64,000 nucleotides of DNA from Alphaproteobacteria bacterium UBA6411 (GCA_002438565.1 DJPN01000022.1:1-64000); one strand, 5' to 3'. Counted from the stretch's first letter, positions 8,801 through 16,930 are shown. Translations and numbers: made by a program. The notes: a model not told the origin generated them from the letters alone.

Positions 8801-9957
8801 CGGGACGCAACAGTGTAGGGAGCATTGCGGCGCAAATAAGCCGAATGTCTGCCATGCTGTCGAGCGAACTGATGTACAGCGCGCGGCAGTCCGAAGAAGC
8901 GACGGCGGCACTGGAAAACCAAATGGCGTCTTATTGCCAGACTTTGCAAAACAGTTTGTTTTCCAATGCAAAGGCGATTGAACGCGCGTCTGAAAAATTG
9001 TTATCCGATTTCCAATTGTTGACGGCGGAAACGAAAACGGCGGGTGAAAAGGCAAACCTTGCCATCAAGGAATGCGGTTTGAACGCTAAAGACGGACTGT
9101 TGCATCTGACAGAAAAATTAACCCGTCAGACTGCTGAAATCAGCGCGAGTGTCAGCAACGCTTTGAAAGAGCAGACCTCTGGTTTGAAATCGGAACTGAC
9201 GGAGTTGTCAAAAGGCTTTTCAGAGAAACAGAATGAAAACGCGCAAGATTTAAAGCAAAAAATACAAAAGGCGCAGACGGAAGCACGACAAAATTATCAA
9301 GAATTGAACTTTGCAGATTTGTTTCACGACACCACTTTGCAAACAGCTTGGCTGAAAGACAAATCTTTCACCTGTTTCCGCGGGGCGGCGAACTATAGTT
9401 TTCTTTATACGCTGTTCAGAGTTTTGGACAACGCCAATCCTCAAACAATTTTGGAAATGGGAATGGGGCAAACGTCCAAACTGACAACTCAATATGCGGC
9501 GTTCAAACATCCCGAGGCAAGACTGGATATTGTCGAAAACGACAAAAACTGGATTGACCTTTATTCAGCACAATTGGCAAAGGGGGACAATATCCGCATC
9601 CATCATCAAGAACTGGAATTCTTTACGGTAAACGGGATTGCTTGCCGCAAATATGCCGATATGACGCCGATTGTCCAAGACACGAAATATCAGCTGATTG
9701 TCGTTGACGGACCTTTCGGTGCCGACCAGCCGCAACCGAGGACGAACATTATCGGGCTGATTGACAACAATAACCTTGCCGACGATTTCGTCATCATATT
9801 CGACGATGCCGAACGGGCTGGCGAACAGGATACTATTCGCAAAACGAAGCAAAAACTGTCCGAAAAGGGAATTAAATTCGTGGAAGACAAGCGCACGGGC
9901 ATTAAAACTCAAATTTTGCTGTTGAGCGAAAGCCGTTCTTTTATCAACTTTTTGTAA
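5881..9957 (+). CDS. Giant glycan protein: three GT2 domains, coiled coil, methyltransferase-like domain
   Basis: 1358 residues with a strong AGGAGG-type ribosome binding site. Residues about 38-112 hold two copies of a glycan-associated motif (FDAKWYLEHNPDVA and the weaker FDGQAYLRMYSDVA). GT2 domain 1 begins near 131 (SVIVASYNYRDYIQETL, DDGSTDDS near 165). GT2 domain 2 begins near 381 (SVIMPTYNRKKM, VDDGSTDGTDD). GT2 domain 3 begins near 608 (STIITSFNHEKYIEQAI, SDDGSSDETPK). Residues about 890-1130 are heptad-like and lysine/glutamate-rich, a probable long coiled coil. Residues about 1137-1358 resemble a class I SAM methyltransferase (ILEMGMGQTSK, DIVENDKNW, LIVVDGPFG). Likely builds and perhaps caps a surface polysaccharide. 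DNA for residues about 220-880 is far richer in A+T than both ends, suggesting recombinational replacement. Confidence 0.85.
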   Translation: MNRGFLKTLRFFHLINKKAYKKRMKKYAPEYRAIAKSPLFDAKWYLEHNPDVAAAKADPVEHYLTIGWKEDRPTSPYFDGQAYLRMYSDVAGENENPLLHYELFGKNEGRKLKETCNVALQKKMPRKDVFFSVIVASYNYRDYIQETLDSLVNQTYTNFEVIVVDDGSTDDSVEVIQQYVDKYPFIHLYRHPNGENKGLPATVKLGVEKSKGEYIAFCESDDYWTANHLAEVNKLITSSKNVKIVVNDVSLFGDGKRAEYVERNLMPLRRHELIKSPLCMTRYDFRIRNWIVTFSAVCVKKKQLNNVDILNNPRPANEDWWLWRQVCYGNKIYYIDKQLTAWRMHNSYMTKDSAKTDVCDKQRLFLEECDKLLDRKGNFMTSFSVIMPTYNRKKMITNAIDSLLCQSYKIFELIIVDDGSTDGTDDFLKKKYEKEISSGIIRYFYQKNSGCCKARNFGLKMAKNDWIAYLDSDNELANDFLKTMASAIECNPNAKTFYGKFHAINSDKDRIVGQEFDFNCLISENFIDLGVFVHHRSVGEQLGGFDENMTRLVDYDLITRYVREYKPIFIDKIIMKYNDGNESDRISKSGNLMDNWNYYKIKNTNFIKVSTIITSFNHEKYIEQAIESAITQQGNFIHEIIISDDGSSDETPKIIEKYAIKYPHLIRNISEKRNVGISKNMKKCIKEATGKYIFICEGDDYWCDVFKIKKQIEFSEKHGYSFVFNDIKIFNEEKNTITCAIQHKTLNNELCGWDALKAPELSLPVTFSCCMFDSKILKNIPEILYEGRLSEIGLFFYFEKFSKIGYIPQAMTVYRQHKGSVWSGASEEDKKRQKIRVREVALAVCRKEYKKTLEKIIAQLKGTTPNSANPFFSITKQGNKKIYRVLGLKITRKNRFAALSAEIAQNRVENGELFAKLHQALSKQIVDALSRQDIVKKELGNLNNEIKSLVEKQNKLQEALSKSTDLTVAAINETGRNSVGSIAAQISRMSAMLSSELMYSARQSEEATAALENQMASYCQTLQNSLFSNAKAIERASEKLLSDFQLLTAETKTAGEKANLAIKECGLNAKDGLLHLTEKLTRQTAEISASVSNALKEQTSGLKSELTELSKGFSEKQNENAQDLKQKIQKAQTEARQNYQELNFADLFHDTTLQTAWLKDKSFTCFRGAANYSFLYTLFRVLDNANPQTILEMGMGQTSKLTTQYAAFKHPEARLDIVENDKNWIDLYSAQLAKGDNIRIHHQELEFFTVNGIACRKYADMTPIVQDTKYQLIVVDGPFGADQPQPRTNIIGLIDNNNLADDFVIIFDDAERAGEQDTIRKTKQKLSEKGIKFVEDKRTGIKTQILLLSESRSFINFL

Positions 9958-9971
9958 AAAAGGGGGAGCGT

Positions 9972-10547
9972 ATGATCGTCGCTTTTATACAAGATCAGAC
10001 GAGCGATGAAGTCGCCAAGCGTCAGCGAACGGCGATTTTGGATTATGCCGAATTGCGCGGTATTCAAATTGATGCTTGGGTTGCCGCAAGCGATTTTTTG
10101 CCCGAAAGTTTAAACACGGGCGATGTTTTGCTGTTGGAAAAAACGTTCCGATTGGCAAAAGACGTCGCTTCCATTGCCAAAACATTGGCCGCGCTGTTGA
10201 AAAGGGGTGTTGCGGTTTATTCCTGCGCCGACGGCGTTTTGTTTGACGGAAACCTTGAATCCGCGGCGGAAATGGCGGATATGCTTGAAAAGATTGTGAT
10301 TTTGACGGAGGATTTGCGATCCCGATTGACCAAGGAAAGTTTGGATATGCGCCGTTGCGCGGGGCAAAAGCTGGGGCGTCCTTACGGTGCGCTGAACAAG
10401 CAAATCAAATTGTCGGGACATGAAATCGAAATCGCCGAATTGCTGCAAAGCGGCTGTTCGCGCCGTCAAATCGCCGAAAAACTGCACGTTGCGCCAAACA
10501 CTGTGACAAGCTTTATAAAAAGGACACCCGAACTGGCGGATATATAG
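9972..10547 (+). CDS. Catalytically degenerate serine-recombinase homologue
   Basis: 191 residues aligning end to end with the recombinase at 4162-4758. The N-terminal strand MIVAFIQDQTSDE corresponds to MIYGYCRCSTDKQ, so the nucleophile Ser9 is Gln and Arg7 is Gln. The second arginine cluster SRLGRS has become FRLAKD, and about 19 residues before it are missing. The C-terminal part is well kept (GRPYGALNKQIKLS and a helix-turn-helix ending TVTSFIKR). The expected role is DNA binding without strand exchange, for instance a regulator of the glycan genes or a partner of the active enzyme; this is inference. It starts 14 bases after the glycosyltransferase gene behind GGGGGAG, so it is probably in the same operon. 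Confidence 0.8.
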   Translation: MIVAFIQDQTSDEVAKRQRTAILDYAELRGIQIDAWVAASDFLPESLNTGDVLLLEKTFRLAKDVASIAKTLAALLKRGVAVYSCADGVLFDGNLESAAEMADMLEKIVILTEDLRSRLTKESLDMRRCAGQKLGRPYGALNKQIKLSGHEIEIAELLQSGCSRRQIAEKLHVAPNTVTSFIKRTPELADI

Positions 10548-10577
10548 AATATGCAGTCGAAATAAACCTTAACAATT

Positions 10578-10865
10578 TTATTCGGACTCCGCGTCTTTTT
10601 GCAGGAATTTGACCGCTTTTTTAAACGTCTTGTCCTTGGCTTTGTAAACGATTTGCCGCCCCGCGCGTTCGGAAACGCACAGCCCCGCCTGCGTCAAAGC
10701 GTTCAAGTGAAACGACAGCGTGTTGCGCGGCATTTCACCCAAAGCGTCAATAATTTGCGTCGGGGTCAATCCCTGTTCGCCCGCTTTTGTCATCAGCTTA
10801 AAGATTTTCAAGCGGCTTTTCTGCCCCAAAGCATTGAAAATACAGGCGGCTTCTTCGGCTTTCAT
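10578..10865 (-). CDS. ArsR-family transcriptional regulator
   Basis: 95-residue winged helix protein. FNALGQKSRLKIFKLM is the usual first helix of ArsR proteins, TPTQIIDALGEMPRNTLSFHL the recognition region, and AGRQIVYKA the wing. The classical ELCVCDL metal-binding motif is absent, so the signal is not obviously a metal. It lies 7 bp after the DUF4167 gene at the distal end of the lysC-DUF4167 run, adjoining the glycan island. A target cannot be assigned. Confidence 0.88.
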   Translation of the reverse strand: MKAEEAACIFNALGQKSRLKIFKLMTKAGEQGLTPTQIIDALGEMPRNTLSFHLNALTQAGLCVSERAGRQIVYKAKDKTFKKAVKFLQKDAESE

Positions 10866-10871
10866 CGGATT

Positions 10872-11462
10872 TTACGCGTTCGGCTGGGCGGCGGCGGTTT
10901 TGGCGGAACGGGGCGGACGGCCGCGGCGGCGCACGACGGGAGCGGCGGCAGGTTCCGCGGGCTTTTCAGCCGCCTTTTCACGGCGTTTCATTTCGTTTGC
11001 CGCCATGGCGGATACGGGAACGGACAAATCCAATTCCGAAACGGGCGTTTCAACGGGCTGTTCGGCGGGGGCTTCCTCTGCGGTTTCTTCAATCGCGGGT
11101 TCGGCGGAAACAATATCGATTTCCTGCGCTTCTTCGATTTGTTCGGGTTGTTCAAACGGCTGTTGCTGATACTGCTGAGCGCGCTGCTGTTCGGCGGCAA
11201 TCGCCATCAAGTTCAAGCGGTTGTAATGGTCGGCGTGCTGCAGGCAGTTTTCCGCCAAAACGCGGTCGGACGACATCGCGTCCTTTGCCGCCGCCAAGTA
11301 TTTTTCCATCAGCTGAAACGCCGTGCCGCGCAAACGCCCGACGGGACCCAAGCTGTCGTAAACCGTGTTGCGGTTGGGCGCGTTGTTGAAACGGCGGTTG
11401 TTGTTATTGTTATTGAAATTATGACCGCGTCCGCGTGAACGCCCTCTTGGATTCATACCCAT
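10872..11462 (-). CDS. DUF4167 putative RNA-binding protein
   Basis: 196 residues from ATG 11462, chosen because AAGAG lies eight bases before it; GTG 11471 and ATG 11456 are alternatives. The N-terminus is Arg/Gly/Asn-rich (RGRSRGRGHNF and an Asn run), followed by the conserved core NTVYDSLGPVGRLRGTA, then a Gln/Glu/Ala-rich low-complexity region and a basic C-terminal segment (RRRGRPPR). DUF4167 is largely confined to alphaproteobacteria and usually sits between prmC and clpB. The function is unknown; the basic low-complexity tails suggest nucleic-acid binding. Confidence 0.88.
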   Translation of the reverse strand: MGMNPRGRSRGRGHNFNNNNNNRRFNNAPNRNTVYDSLGPVGRLRGTAFQLMEKYLAAAKDAMSSDRVLAENCLQHADHYNRLNLMAIAAEQQRAQQYQQQPFEQPEQIEEAQEIDIVSAEPAIEETAEEAPAEQPVETPVSELDLSVPVSAMAANEMKRREKAAEKPAEPAAAPVVRRRGRPPRSAKTAAAQPNA

Positions 11463-11551
11463 TGACAACACTCTTTATCCGATGAAAAAAAATCAAAAGC
11501 GGCAACTTCGCCCGCTGTTTTGCGTTAATTTAGCGGGTTGTTTGTCCGTTT

Positions 11552-12415
11552 TCAAGCGGTTTTTGCTGTTTTCAGCGCAATACAGCGCACAATTCCGCCC
11601 AAATCCGTTCCGAACCCGTCGAAAACCAAGCCGTTTTGTTCCGCCAAAGCTTTAACCGCCTCATGCTGTCCCTTGCCGAATTCAAATACGGCAAGCCCGT
11701 CGGCGGCAAGCAACTTGCCCAAAACGGGAAACAAAGCGCGGTAGGCGTCCAATCCGTCCGCCCCTGCGAACAACGCCTGTTTCGGGTCGTAAAGCGCGAC
11801 TTCGGGGTCAAGCTGTTCGTTGTCGCCGACATAGGGCGGATTGGAAATCACAATGTCGAACTTTCCAAAACCGTCGCTCCACCCGTCTTTGTTCCAATCG
11901 GCTTGAACGGTTTTGAACCGCGCGGCAAGCCCGTTTATCGCCGCGTTTTCCCGCGCGATTTGCAAAGCTTTTTCGCTTGAATCCGCCCCTGTCGCCGACG
12001 CGTTCAAATACTCGGACAGCAGGGACAGCGCCAAACATCCCGAACCCGTCCCCAAATCAAGGATTTTCAACGCGGCGGTTTTGTCCGTTTTGCGTTTCAA
12101 AATTTCCTCTATCAGCGTTTCGGAATCGGGGCGTGGGTCAAGCACGTCTTGCGTCACTTTAAAATCCAGCCGCCAGAACCCGCGCGTGCCGATGATTTTC
12201 GACACGGGTTCGCGGTTCAGCCGCCGCCGTTTGAACGTTTCGATTTTTTCCGCCGCATCGTCTTCGATTTCGCAATCGGGGTGCATGCGCACGAAAACGG
12301 GCTGTTTGTTCAGCGCAAAAGCCACCAGCAGACGGGCGTCCGCGCGGGCATCGTCAATCCCCGCTTGTTCAAAGGCGGCGGTCAAACTATCGAGAGTGAT
12401 TTTTACTGTTGGCAC
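11552..12415 (-). CDS. prmC: PrmC, release factor glutamine methyltransferase
   Basis: 287 residues from a GTG start. Transfers a methyl group from SAM to the Gln of the GGQ motif of release factors. Visible are an N-terminal helical substrate-binding region, SAM motif I ILDLGTGSGCLALSLL near residues 122-137, and the glutamine-methylation signature ISNPPYV. Its substrate gene prfA is immediately upstream in the same orientation, separated only by the inverted-repeat element at 12436-12555. The ribosome binding site is weak, and the repeat may influence its expression. Confidence 0.95.
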   Translation of the reverse strand: MPTVKITLDSLTAAFEQAGIDDARADARLLVAFALNKQPVFVRMHPDCEIEDDAAEKIETFKRRRLNREPVSKIIGTRGFWRLDFKVTQDVLDPRPDSETLIEEILKRKTDKTAALKILDLGTGSGCLALSLLSEYLNASATGADSSEKALQIARENAAINGLAARFKTVQADWNKDGWSDGFGKFDIVISNPPYVGDNEQLDPEVALYDPKQALFAGADGLDAYRALFPVLGKLLAADGLAVFEFGKGQHEAVKALAEQNGLVFDGFGTDLGGIVRCIALKTAKTA

Positions 12416-12435
12416 AAATATATACCCATATTCTC

Positions 12436-12555
12436 GGATTGATTTTAGGGGGCAAATGAAGGAAGACCCGACGCGCAGAAGCGCAAGCGTACATTACGGT
12501 ACGTGCGCATTCGAGCATCGGAAGCGACCGTACAGTTGCCGCATAAAATCAATCC
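12436..12555. repeat. 120-bp element with perfect 12-bp terminal inverted repeats
   Basis: GGATTGATTTTA (12436-12447) and its exact complement (12544-12555) bound a GC-richer interior. Inside, GCGCA-AG-CGTAC (12481-12492), a six-base loop and GTACGTGCGC (12499-12508) form a second hairpin. It fills most of the gap between prfA and prmC. It could be a REP- or MITE-like dispersed repeat or a transcribed structural element; its copy number elsewhere is unknown. Confidence 0.6.
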
Positions 12556-12558
12556 CCG

Positions 12559-13629
12559 TTATTCCAACTCTGATAACCTCGACAGCTGGTCTTCCGTTAA
12601 AAGGGCATCAATAATTTCGCCCAACGCCGTCCCGTTCATCACTTCGTCAATCTTGTACAAAGTCAGATTGATGCGGTGGTCGGTGACGCGCCCCTGCGGA
12701 AAGTTGTAAGTGCGGATACGTTCGGAACGGTCGCCCGAACCGACTTGGTTTTTGCGGTCGACGGAACGTTCCTTGTCCAACGCTTCACGCTGCATGTCAT
12801 ACAGGCGGGAACGCAGGATTCTCATCGCGCGGTCTTTGTTTTTGAACTGCGACCGTTCGTCTTGGCACGCGACGACAAAGCCCGTCGGAATGTGCGTGAT
12901 GCGCACGGCGGATTCCGTTTTGTTGACGTGTTGTCCGCCCGCACCCGACGCGCGGTAAACGTCGATTTTCAAGTCTTTTTCATCGATTTTCAAATCGACT
13001 TCCTCGGCTTCGGGCAAAACGGCGACCGTCGCGGCGGACGTGTGAACGCGCCCTGCGGATTCCGTTTCGGGAACGCGCTGCACGCGGTGAACGCCCGATT
13101 CAAACTTCAGTTTTTCAAACACGGATTTGCCCGTAATGCTGGCGGACGCTTCCTTGTACCCGCCCAATCCCGTATCGTTGACGGCCAGGGTTTCAAATTT
13201 CCACCCCTGTTCGGCAGCGTAATGTTCGTACATGCGGAACAGTTCGGCGGCAAACAAAGCGGCTTCCTCGCCGCCAGTGCCCGCGCGGACTTCCAAAATC
13301 GCGTTCTTTTCGTCAACCGCGTTTTTGGGCAGCAGCAGGATTTTCAGCTGTTTTTCCAGTTCGGGCAGGCGGTCTTTGGCGGCTTGCAGTTCCTCGTGCG
13401 CCAGCGCGCGCATTTCGGCGTCAAGGTCGGGGTCGTCCAGCAAAGCCTGCGTGTCCGCAACGTCCTGCTGCGCCTTTTTGTACGCCTTAATCGCCTCGAC
13501 AACGTCTTTCAAGCTTGCCAATTCTTTGGACAGCTTGACGAACGTTTCCCCGTCGGGGTTCGAGCCGAGTAAAGCCTCCAGTTCCTCGTTCCTCGCCAGA
13601 ACGACGTTCAGTTTTTCCTCGAAGCTCAT
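12559..13629 (-). CDS. prfA: Peptide chain release factor 1
   Basis: 356 residues, the family length. Ends translation at UAA and UAG. The GGQ motif for peptidyl-tRNA hydrolysis is visible (GAGGQHVNKTESAVRITH), as is the RF1-type anticodon-mimic region with RVPETESAGRVHTSAATVA. The start ATG overlaps the hisS stop by four bases, indicating coupling. Its modifying enzyme PrmC is the next gene downstream. Confidence 0.97.
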   Translation of the reverse strand: MSFEEKLNVVLARNEELEALLGSNPDGETFVKLSKELASLKDVVEAIKAYKKAQQDVADTQALLDDPDLDAEMRALAHEELQAAKDRLPELEKQLKILLLPKNAVDEKNAILEVRAGTGGEEAALFAAELFRMYEHYAAEQGWKFETLAVNDTGLGGYKEASASITGKSVFEKLKFESGVHRVQRVPETESAGRVHTSAATVAVLPEAEEVDLKIDEKDLKIDVYRASGAGGQHVNKTESAVRITHIPTGFVVACQDERSQFKNKDRAMRILRSRLYDMQREALDKERSVDRKNQVGSGDRSERIRTYNFPQGRVTDHRINLTLYKIDEVMNGTALGEIIDALLTEDQLSRLSELE

Positions 13630-14888
13630 GCCTGCACCGTTTTATAGCGTTCCATCGCGGCGGCAATATCGCTCAACAGCACTTCGGTCTGGTCGCCCGT
13701 GTCCAAATCGCGCACGGTGGCAACGCCTTTCGCCAATTCGTCAGACCCCAGAATCACGGCGGCGCAAGCGTTGATTTTATTCGCTTTTTTCATGCGCTTG
13801 CCCATATTGCCCGAATACGCCATGTCGACGATATAGCCCGCTTGGCGCAAATCGTGCGCGATTTTCATAATCGGCAGCAGCGTGTCTTCGCCGACGGGAA
13901 CGACGGCAATCGGACGGGGCTGAGGACGCACCAAGCCCGCTTCGGCGACCAGCAAAGCCAGACGGTCGATGCCCGCGCCGAACCCGATGCCCGCCGTTTG
14001 CGACCCGCCCAGTTGTTGAACCAGTCCGTCATAACGTCCGCCCGCCAAAACCGTGCCTTGCGCGCCCAAAGAATCGGTCACGAATTCAAAAACCGTGTGG
14101 CGGTAATAGTCCAGCCCGCGCACCAGCCGCGGATTGACGACGAACGGAATGCCCAAAGCGTTCAGTCCGTCCTGTACGGCGTCAAAGAATTTCTTGGATT
14201 CTTCGTTTAAAAAATCCGTCATCTTCGGCGCGTTTTCGACGATTTTCTTGTCGCCCTCATCCTTGGAATCCAAAATGCGAAGCGGATTTTTTTCCAAACG
14301 CACGCGGCTGTCTTCGCTCAATTTGTCCTTGAAGTCCGAAAAATAGGCGACCAAAGCATCGCGGTACGCCGCGCGGCTTTCCACATCGCCCAGCGTGTTC
14401 AGTTCCAAACGGATATACTTTTGCAGTCCAAGCGCGCTCAAAAAGTCCCATGCCAAACACAGCACTTCGACGTCGGTTTGGGGCGTCGCCGCGCCCAAGA
14501 TTTCCACACCGACTTGATGCAGCTGACGGTAGCGTCCCTTTTGCGGACGTTCATAGCGGAACATCGGTCCCGCGTACATCAGCTTGACGGGCTGATTCTG
14601 CTCCATGCCCTCGGAAATGAAAGCGCGCACAACGCCCGCCGTTCCTTCGGGACGCAGGGTGAAGCTTTCGCCGCCCCTGTCCGTGAACGTGTACATTTCC
14701 TTGGACACGATGTCGGACGTTTCGCCGACGCCGCGGCAAAAGACCTCGGTCGATTCGAAAATCGGGGTTTGGATTTCGCCGAATCCGTAGCGTTTGGCGA
14801 ATTCGCGCGCCGTGTTTTCGACCTGTTTGAACGCCGCCAAATCTGCGCCGTATATGTCGCGTGTTCCGCGCGCCGGTTGAATCGTCAT
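13626..14888 (-). CDS. hisS: Histidyl-tRNA synthetase
   Basis: 420 residues. Class II synthetase that charges tRNA-His. Seen are the N-terminal PARGTRDIYG, the motif 2 region MFRYERPQKGRYRQLHQVG, the histidine-binding RGLDYYRHTVFEF, and a C-terminal anticodon-binding domain (VVPVGEDTLLPIMKIAHDLR). Four-base overlaps with ispG upstream and prfA downstream show a tightly packed operon. Confidence 0.97.
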   Translation of the reverse strand: MTIQPARGTRDIYGADLAAFKQVENTAREFAKRYGFGEIQTPIFESTEVFCRGVGETSDIVSKEMYTFTDRGGESFTLRPEGTAGVVRAFISEGMEQNQPVKLMYAGPMFRYERPQKGRYRQLHQVGVEILGAATPQTDVEVLCLAWDFLSALGLQKYIRLELNTLGDVESRAAYRDALVAYFSDFKDKLSEDSRVRLEKNPLRILDSKDEGDKKIVENAPKMTDFLNEESKKFFDAVQDGLNALGIPFVVNPRLVRGLDYYRHTVFEFVTDSLGAQGTVLAGGRYDGLVQQLGGSQTAGIGFGAGIDRLALLVAEAGLVRPQPRPIAVVPVGEDTLLPIMKIAHDLRQAGYIVDMAYSGNMGKRMKKANKINACAAVILGSDELAKGVATVRDLDTGDQTEVLLSDIAAAMERYKTVQA

Positions 14889-15967
14889 TGTTTGTTTCCT
14901 ACCATTTCTTCCGCCAAAGCGGCGATTGTTTCGACAGCGTTTTCCGCGTTAATCGGTTCCTTTTGCTCGCCTTTGACAAACAGCAAAGCCTTGCCGTTGC
15001 CGCCGCCGCAAACGCCGATATCGGCGCCGTGCGCTTCCCCCGGACCGTTGACGACACAGCCCATCACCGCGATTTTCAGCGGGTCGGAGATGTGTTCCAA
15101 ACGGACTTCCAACGCTTTGACGACGCTTTCAACGTCAATGCCGCGTCTGGCGCACGTCGGACAAGACACGATGCGGACGCCGTGATAGCGCAATCCCAAA
15201 GTGCGCAGAATTTCAAAGCCGACTTTGATTTCTTCAGTCACGTCGGCGGTCAGCGAAACGCGCAAAGTGTCGCCGATGCCCTGCATCAGCAAAGATCCGA
15301 TGCCCAGCGCGGATTTGACCGTTCCCGCGCGCAGTCCGCCCGCTTCGGTCACGCCCAGATGCAGCGGATAGTCGCATTGTTCCGCCAGCTGGCGGTACGC
15401 TTCCATCATCATCAGCGTATCCGACGATTTGACCGAAATTTTAAAGTTGAAAAAGTCGTTGTCCTCTAAAATCTTGGCATGCTGCAGCGCGCTTTCGACC
15501 ATGGCTTCGGGACAGGGTTCGCCGTATTTGTCCAGCAAAGCCTTGTCCAAAGACCCGCCGTTGACGCCGATGCGCATGGAGCAGTTATGGTCTTTCGCCG
15601 CTTTAATCACTTCGCGCACGCGGTCGGCGGAACCGATGTTCCCCGGATTGATGCGCAGGCACGCCGCGCCCGCTTCGGCGGATTCAATCGCGCGCTTATA
15701 GTGAAAATGGATGTCCGCGACAATCGGCACTTTGACCTGTTTGACGATTTCGCGCAAAGCGGCGGTCGATTCCTCGTCGGGGCAGGAAACGCGCACGATG
15801 TCCGCGCCGACGGCTTCCAAAGCGCGGATTTGCGCCACCGTCGCCGCAGCGTCCTTGGTCGGCGTGTTCGTCATGGATTGAACGGAAATCGGTGCGCCGT
15901 CGCCGACAGGCACTTTACCGACATAAACGCGGCGGGATTTCCGACGCTTGATTTCAAAATTTTTCAT
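14885..15967 (-). CDS. ispG: (E)-4-hydroxy-3-methylbut-2-enyl-diphosphate synthase
   Basis: 360 residues, the short bacterial IspG (GcpE) form. Converts MEcPP to HMBPP in the non-mevalonate isoprenoid pathway with a 4Fe-4S cluster. N-terminal TIM-barrel part: VYVGKVPVGDGAPISVQSMT. The C-terminal cluster domain shows three cysteine ligands in CPTCARRG and MGCVVNGPGEA with the conserved Glu. Its start shares one base with the rodZ stop. Confidence 0.97.
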   Translation of the reverse strand: MKNFEIKRRKSRRVYVGKVPVGDGAPISVQSMTNTPTKDAAATVAQIRALEAVGADIVRVSCPDEESTAALREIVKQVKVPIVADIHFHYKRAIESAEAGAACLRINPGNIGSADRVREVIKAAKDHNCSMRIGVNGGSLDKALLDKYGEPCPEAMVESALQHAKILEDNDFFNFKISVKSSDTLMMMEAYRQLAEQCDYPLHLGVTEAGGLRAGTVKSALGIGSLLMQGIGDTLRVSLTADVTEEIKVGFEILRTLGLRYHGVRIVSCPTCARRGIDVESVVKALEVRLEHISDPLKIAVMGCVVNGPGEAHGADIGVCGGGNGKALLFVKGEQKEPINAENAVETIAALAEEMVGNKQ

Positions 15968-16911
15968 TATTCATCCAACTCCGCTGCTTCTTTTTGAATA
16001 AAATTGTCGGGATTCAAGGGAATATTCGTTCTCAAAGCCCCTTTCGGTCCGACGGGCGGCATCAATTCTCCATCCAAAAAAACATCCAAACCGCCCGCGT
16101 TGCCCGTCTTTAAAAACAGATTTTCGGGATTGCGGGAAACTTGGTAACGGTCGCCCTTGTTCAGCACGCGGGAAATCAAAACGGTTTCTCCGCGTCTGAC
16201 CTCGATCCACGCCGCTTCGTTCGCAACCAGAACCAGCCGTGGATTGACGTTGCGCTGTCCGTAAATGTGAATATTCTCGACCTGTTCTTCGGAAATGCCT
16301 CGCTCTGCGGGAACAGTGCGTCCGGCGTCCATATCTTCGGAAGCGGCAGCGGCGTTTTCGTCGCCCGCAGGAATTTCCGGCTTTTTGGCCGGAACGGGGG
16401 GAACAGGCGTTTCGGCGGATGTTTCCGCAGCGTTTTCAGCCGCTTGAACAGGCAGAGGATACGATTCGTCCAGAACCGTTACCGCCTCCGCTTCCGGCGC
16501 GGCAACGACCACAACGGGATCATTTGTGTGAAATCCTTTCCAGATGCAGAAAATCACTATCAGCGCCACCGCCGACACAATCAAGGTCACAGGCTTCGGC
16601 GCCAAAGTTTCATTCTCGGATTCTTCCAATCGTTCCGAATCCTCTTCACTCTCCGCCGCTCTGCCGGACATTTCCTGTTTGTACTGCGCAACGGTTTTGT
16701 TCGCGTCCAGCCCCAAATAAGCGGCGTAGCTGCGCACAAATCCCTGCGCGTAAGCGTCCCCCGGCAATTCTTTGGTGTTGCCGTTTTCCAGCGCGTCCAA
16801 AAATCTGGCGCGAATGCACAAATATGCCGCAATATCCTGTAAATCCAATTTTTTAGCTAAACGGGTGCGGCGCAACAATTCTCCGACGGTTTCGTTTTCC
16901 TGATTTTCCAT
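15967..16911 (-). CDS. rodZ: RodZ cytoskeletal anchor
   Basis: 314 residues. Inner-membrane protein linking MreB to the cell-wall elongation machinery. The N-terminal helix-turn-helix (ETVGELLRRTRLAKKLDLQD through about residue 85) is the MreB-binding domain. A single membrane span VTLIVSAVALIVIFCIW follows near 118-134, then a Pro/Ala/Glu-rich periplasmic linker, then a C-terminal beta domain (WIEVRRGETVLISRVL, DUF4115). The RodZ-IspG gene pairing is common in proteobacteria. Confidence 0.93.
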   Translation of the reverse strand: MENQENETVGELLRRTRLAKKLDLQDIAAYLCIRARFLDALENGNTKELPGDAYAQGFVRSYAAYLGLDANKTVAQYKQEMSGRAAESEEDSERLEESENETLAPKPVTLIVSAVALIVIFCIWKGFHTNDPVVVVAAPEAEAVTVLDESYPLPVQAAENAAETSAETPVPPVPAKKPEIPAGDENAAAASEDMDAGRTVPAERGISEEQVENIHIYGQRNVNPRLVLVANEAAWIEVRRGETVLISRVLNKGDRYQVSRNPENLFLKTGNAGGLDVFLDGELMPPVGPKGALRTNIPLNPDNFIQKEAAELDE

Positions 16912-16930
16912 CGCTGTAAAATCCCCTCTT

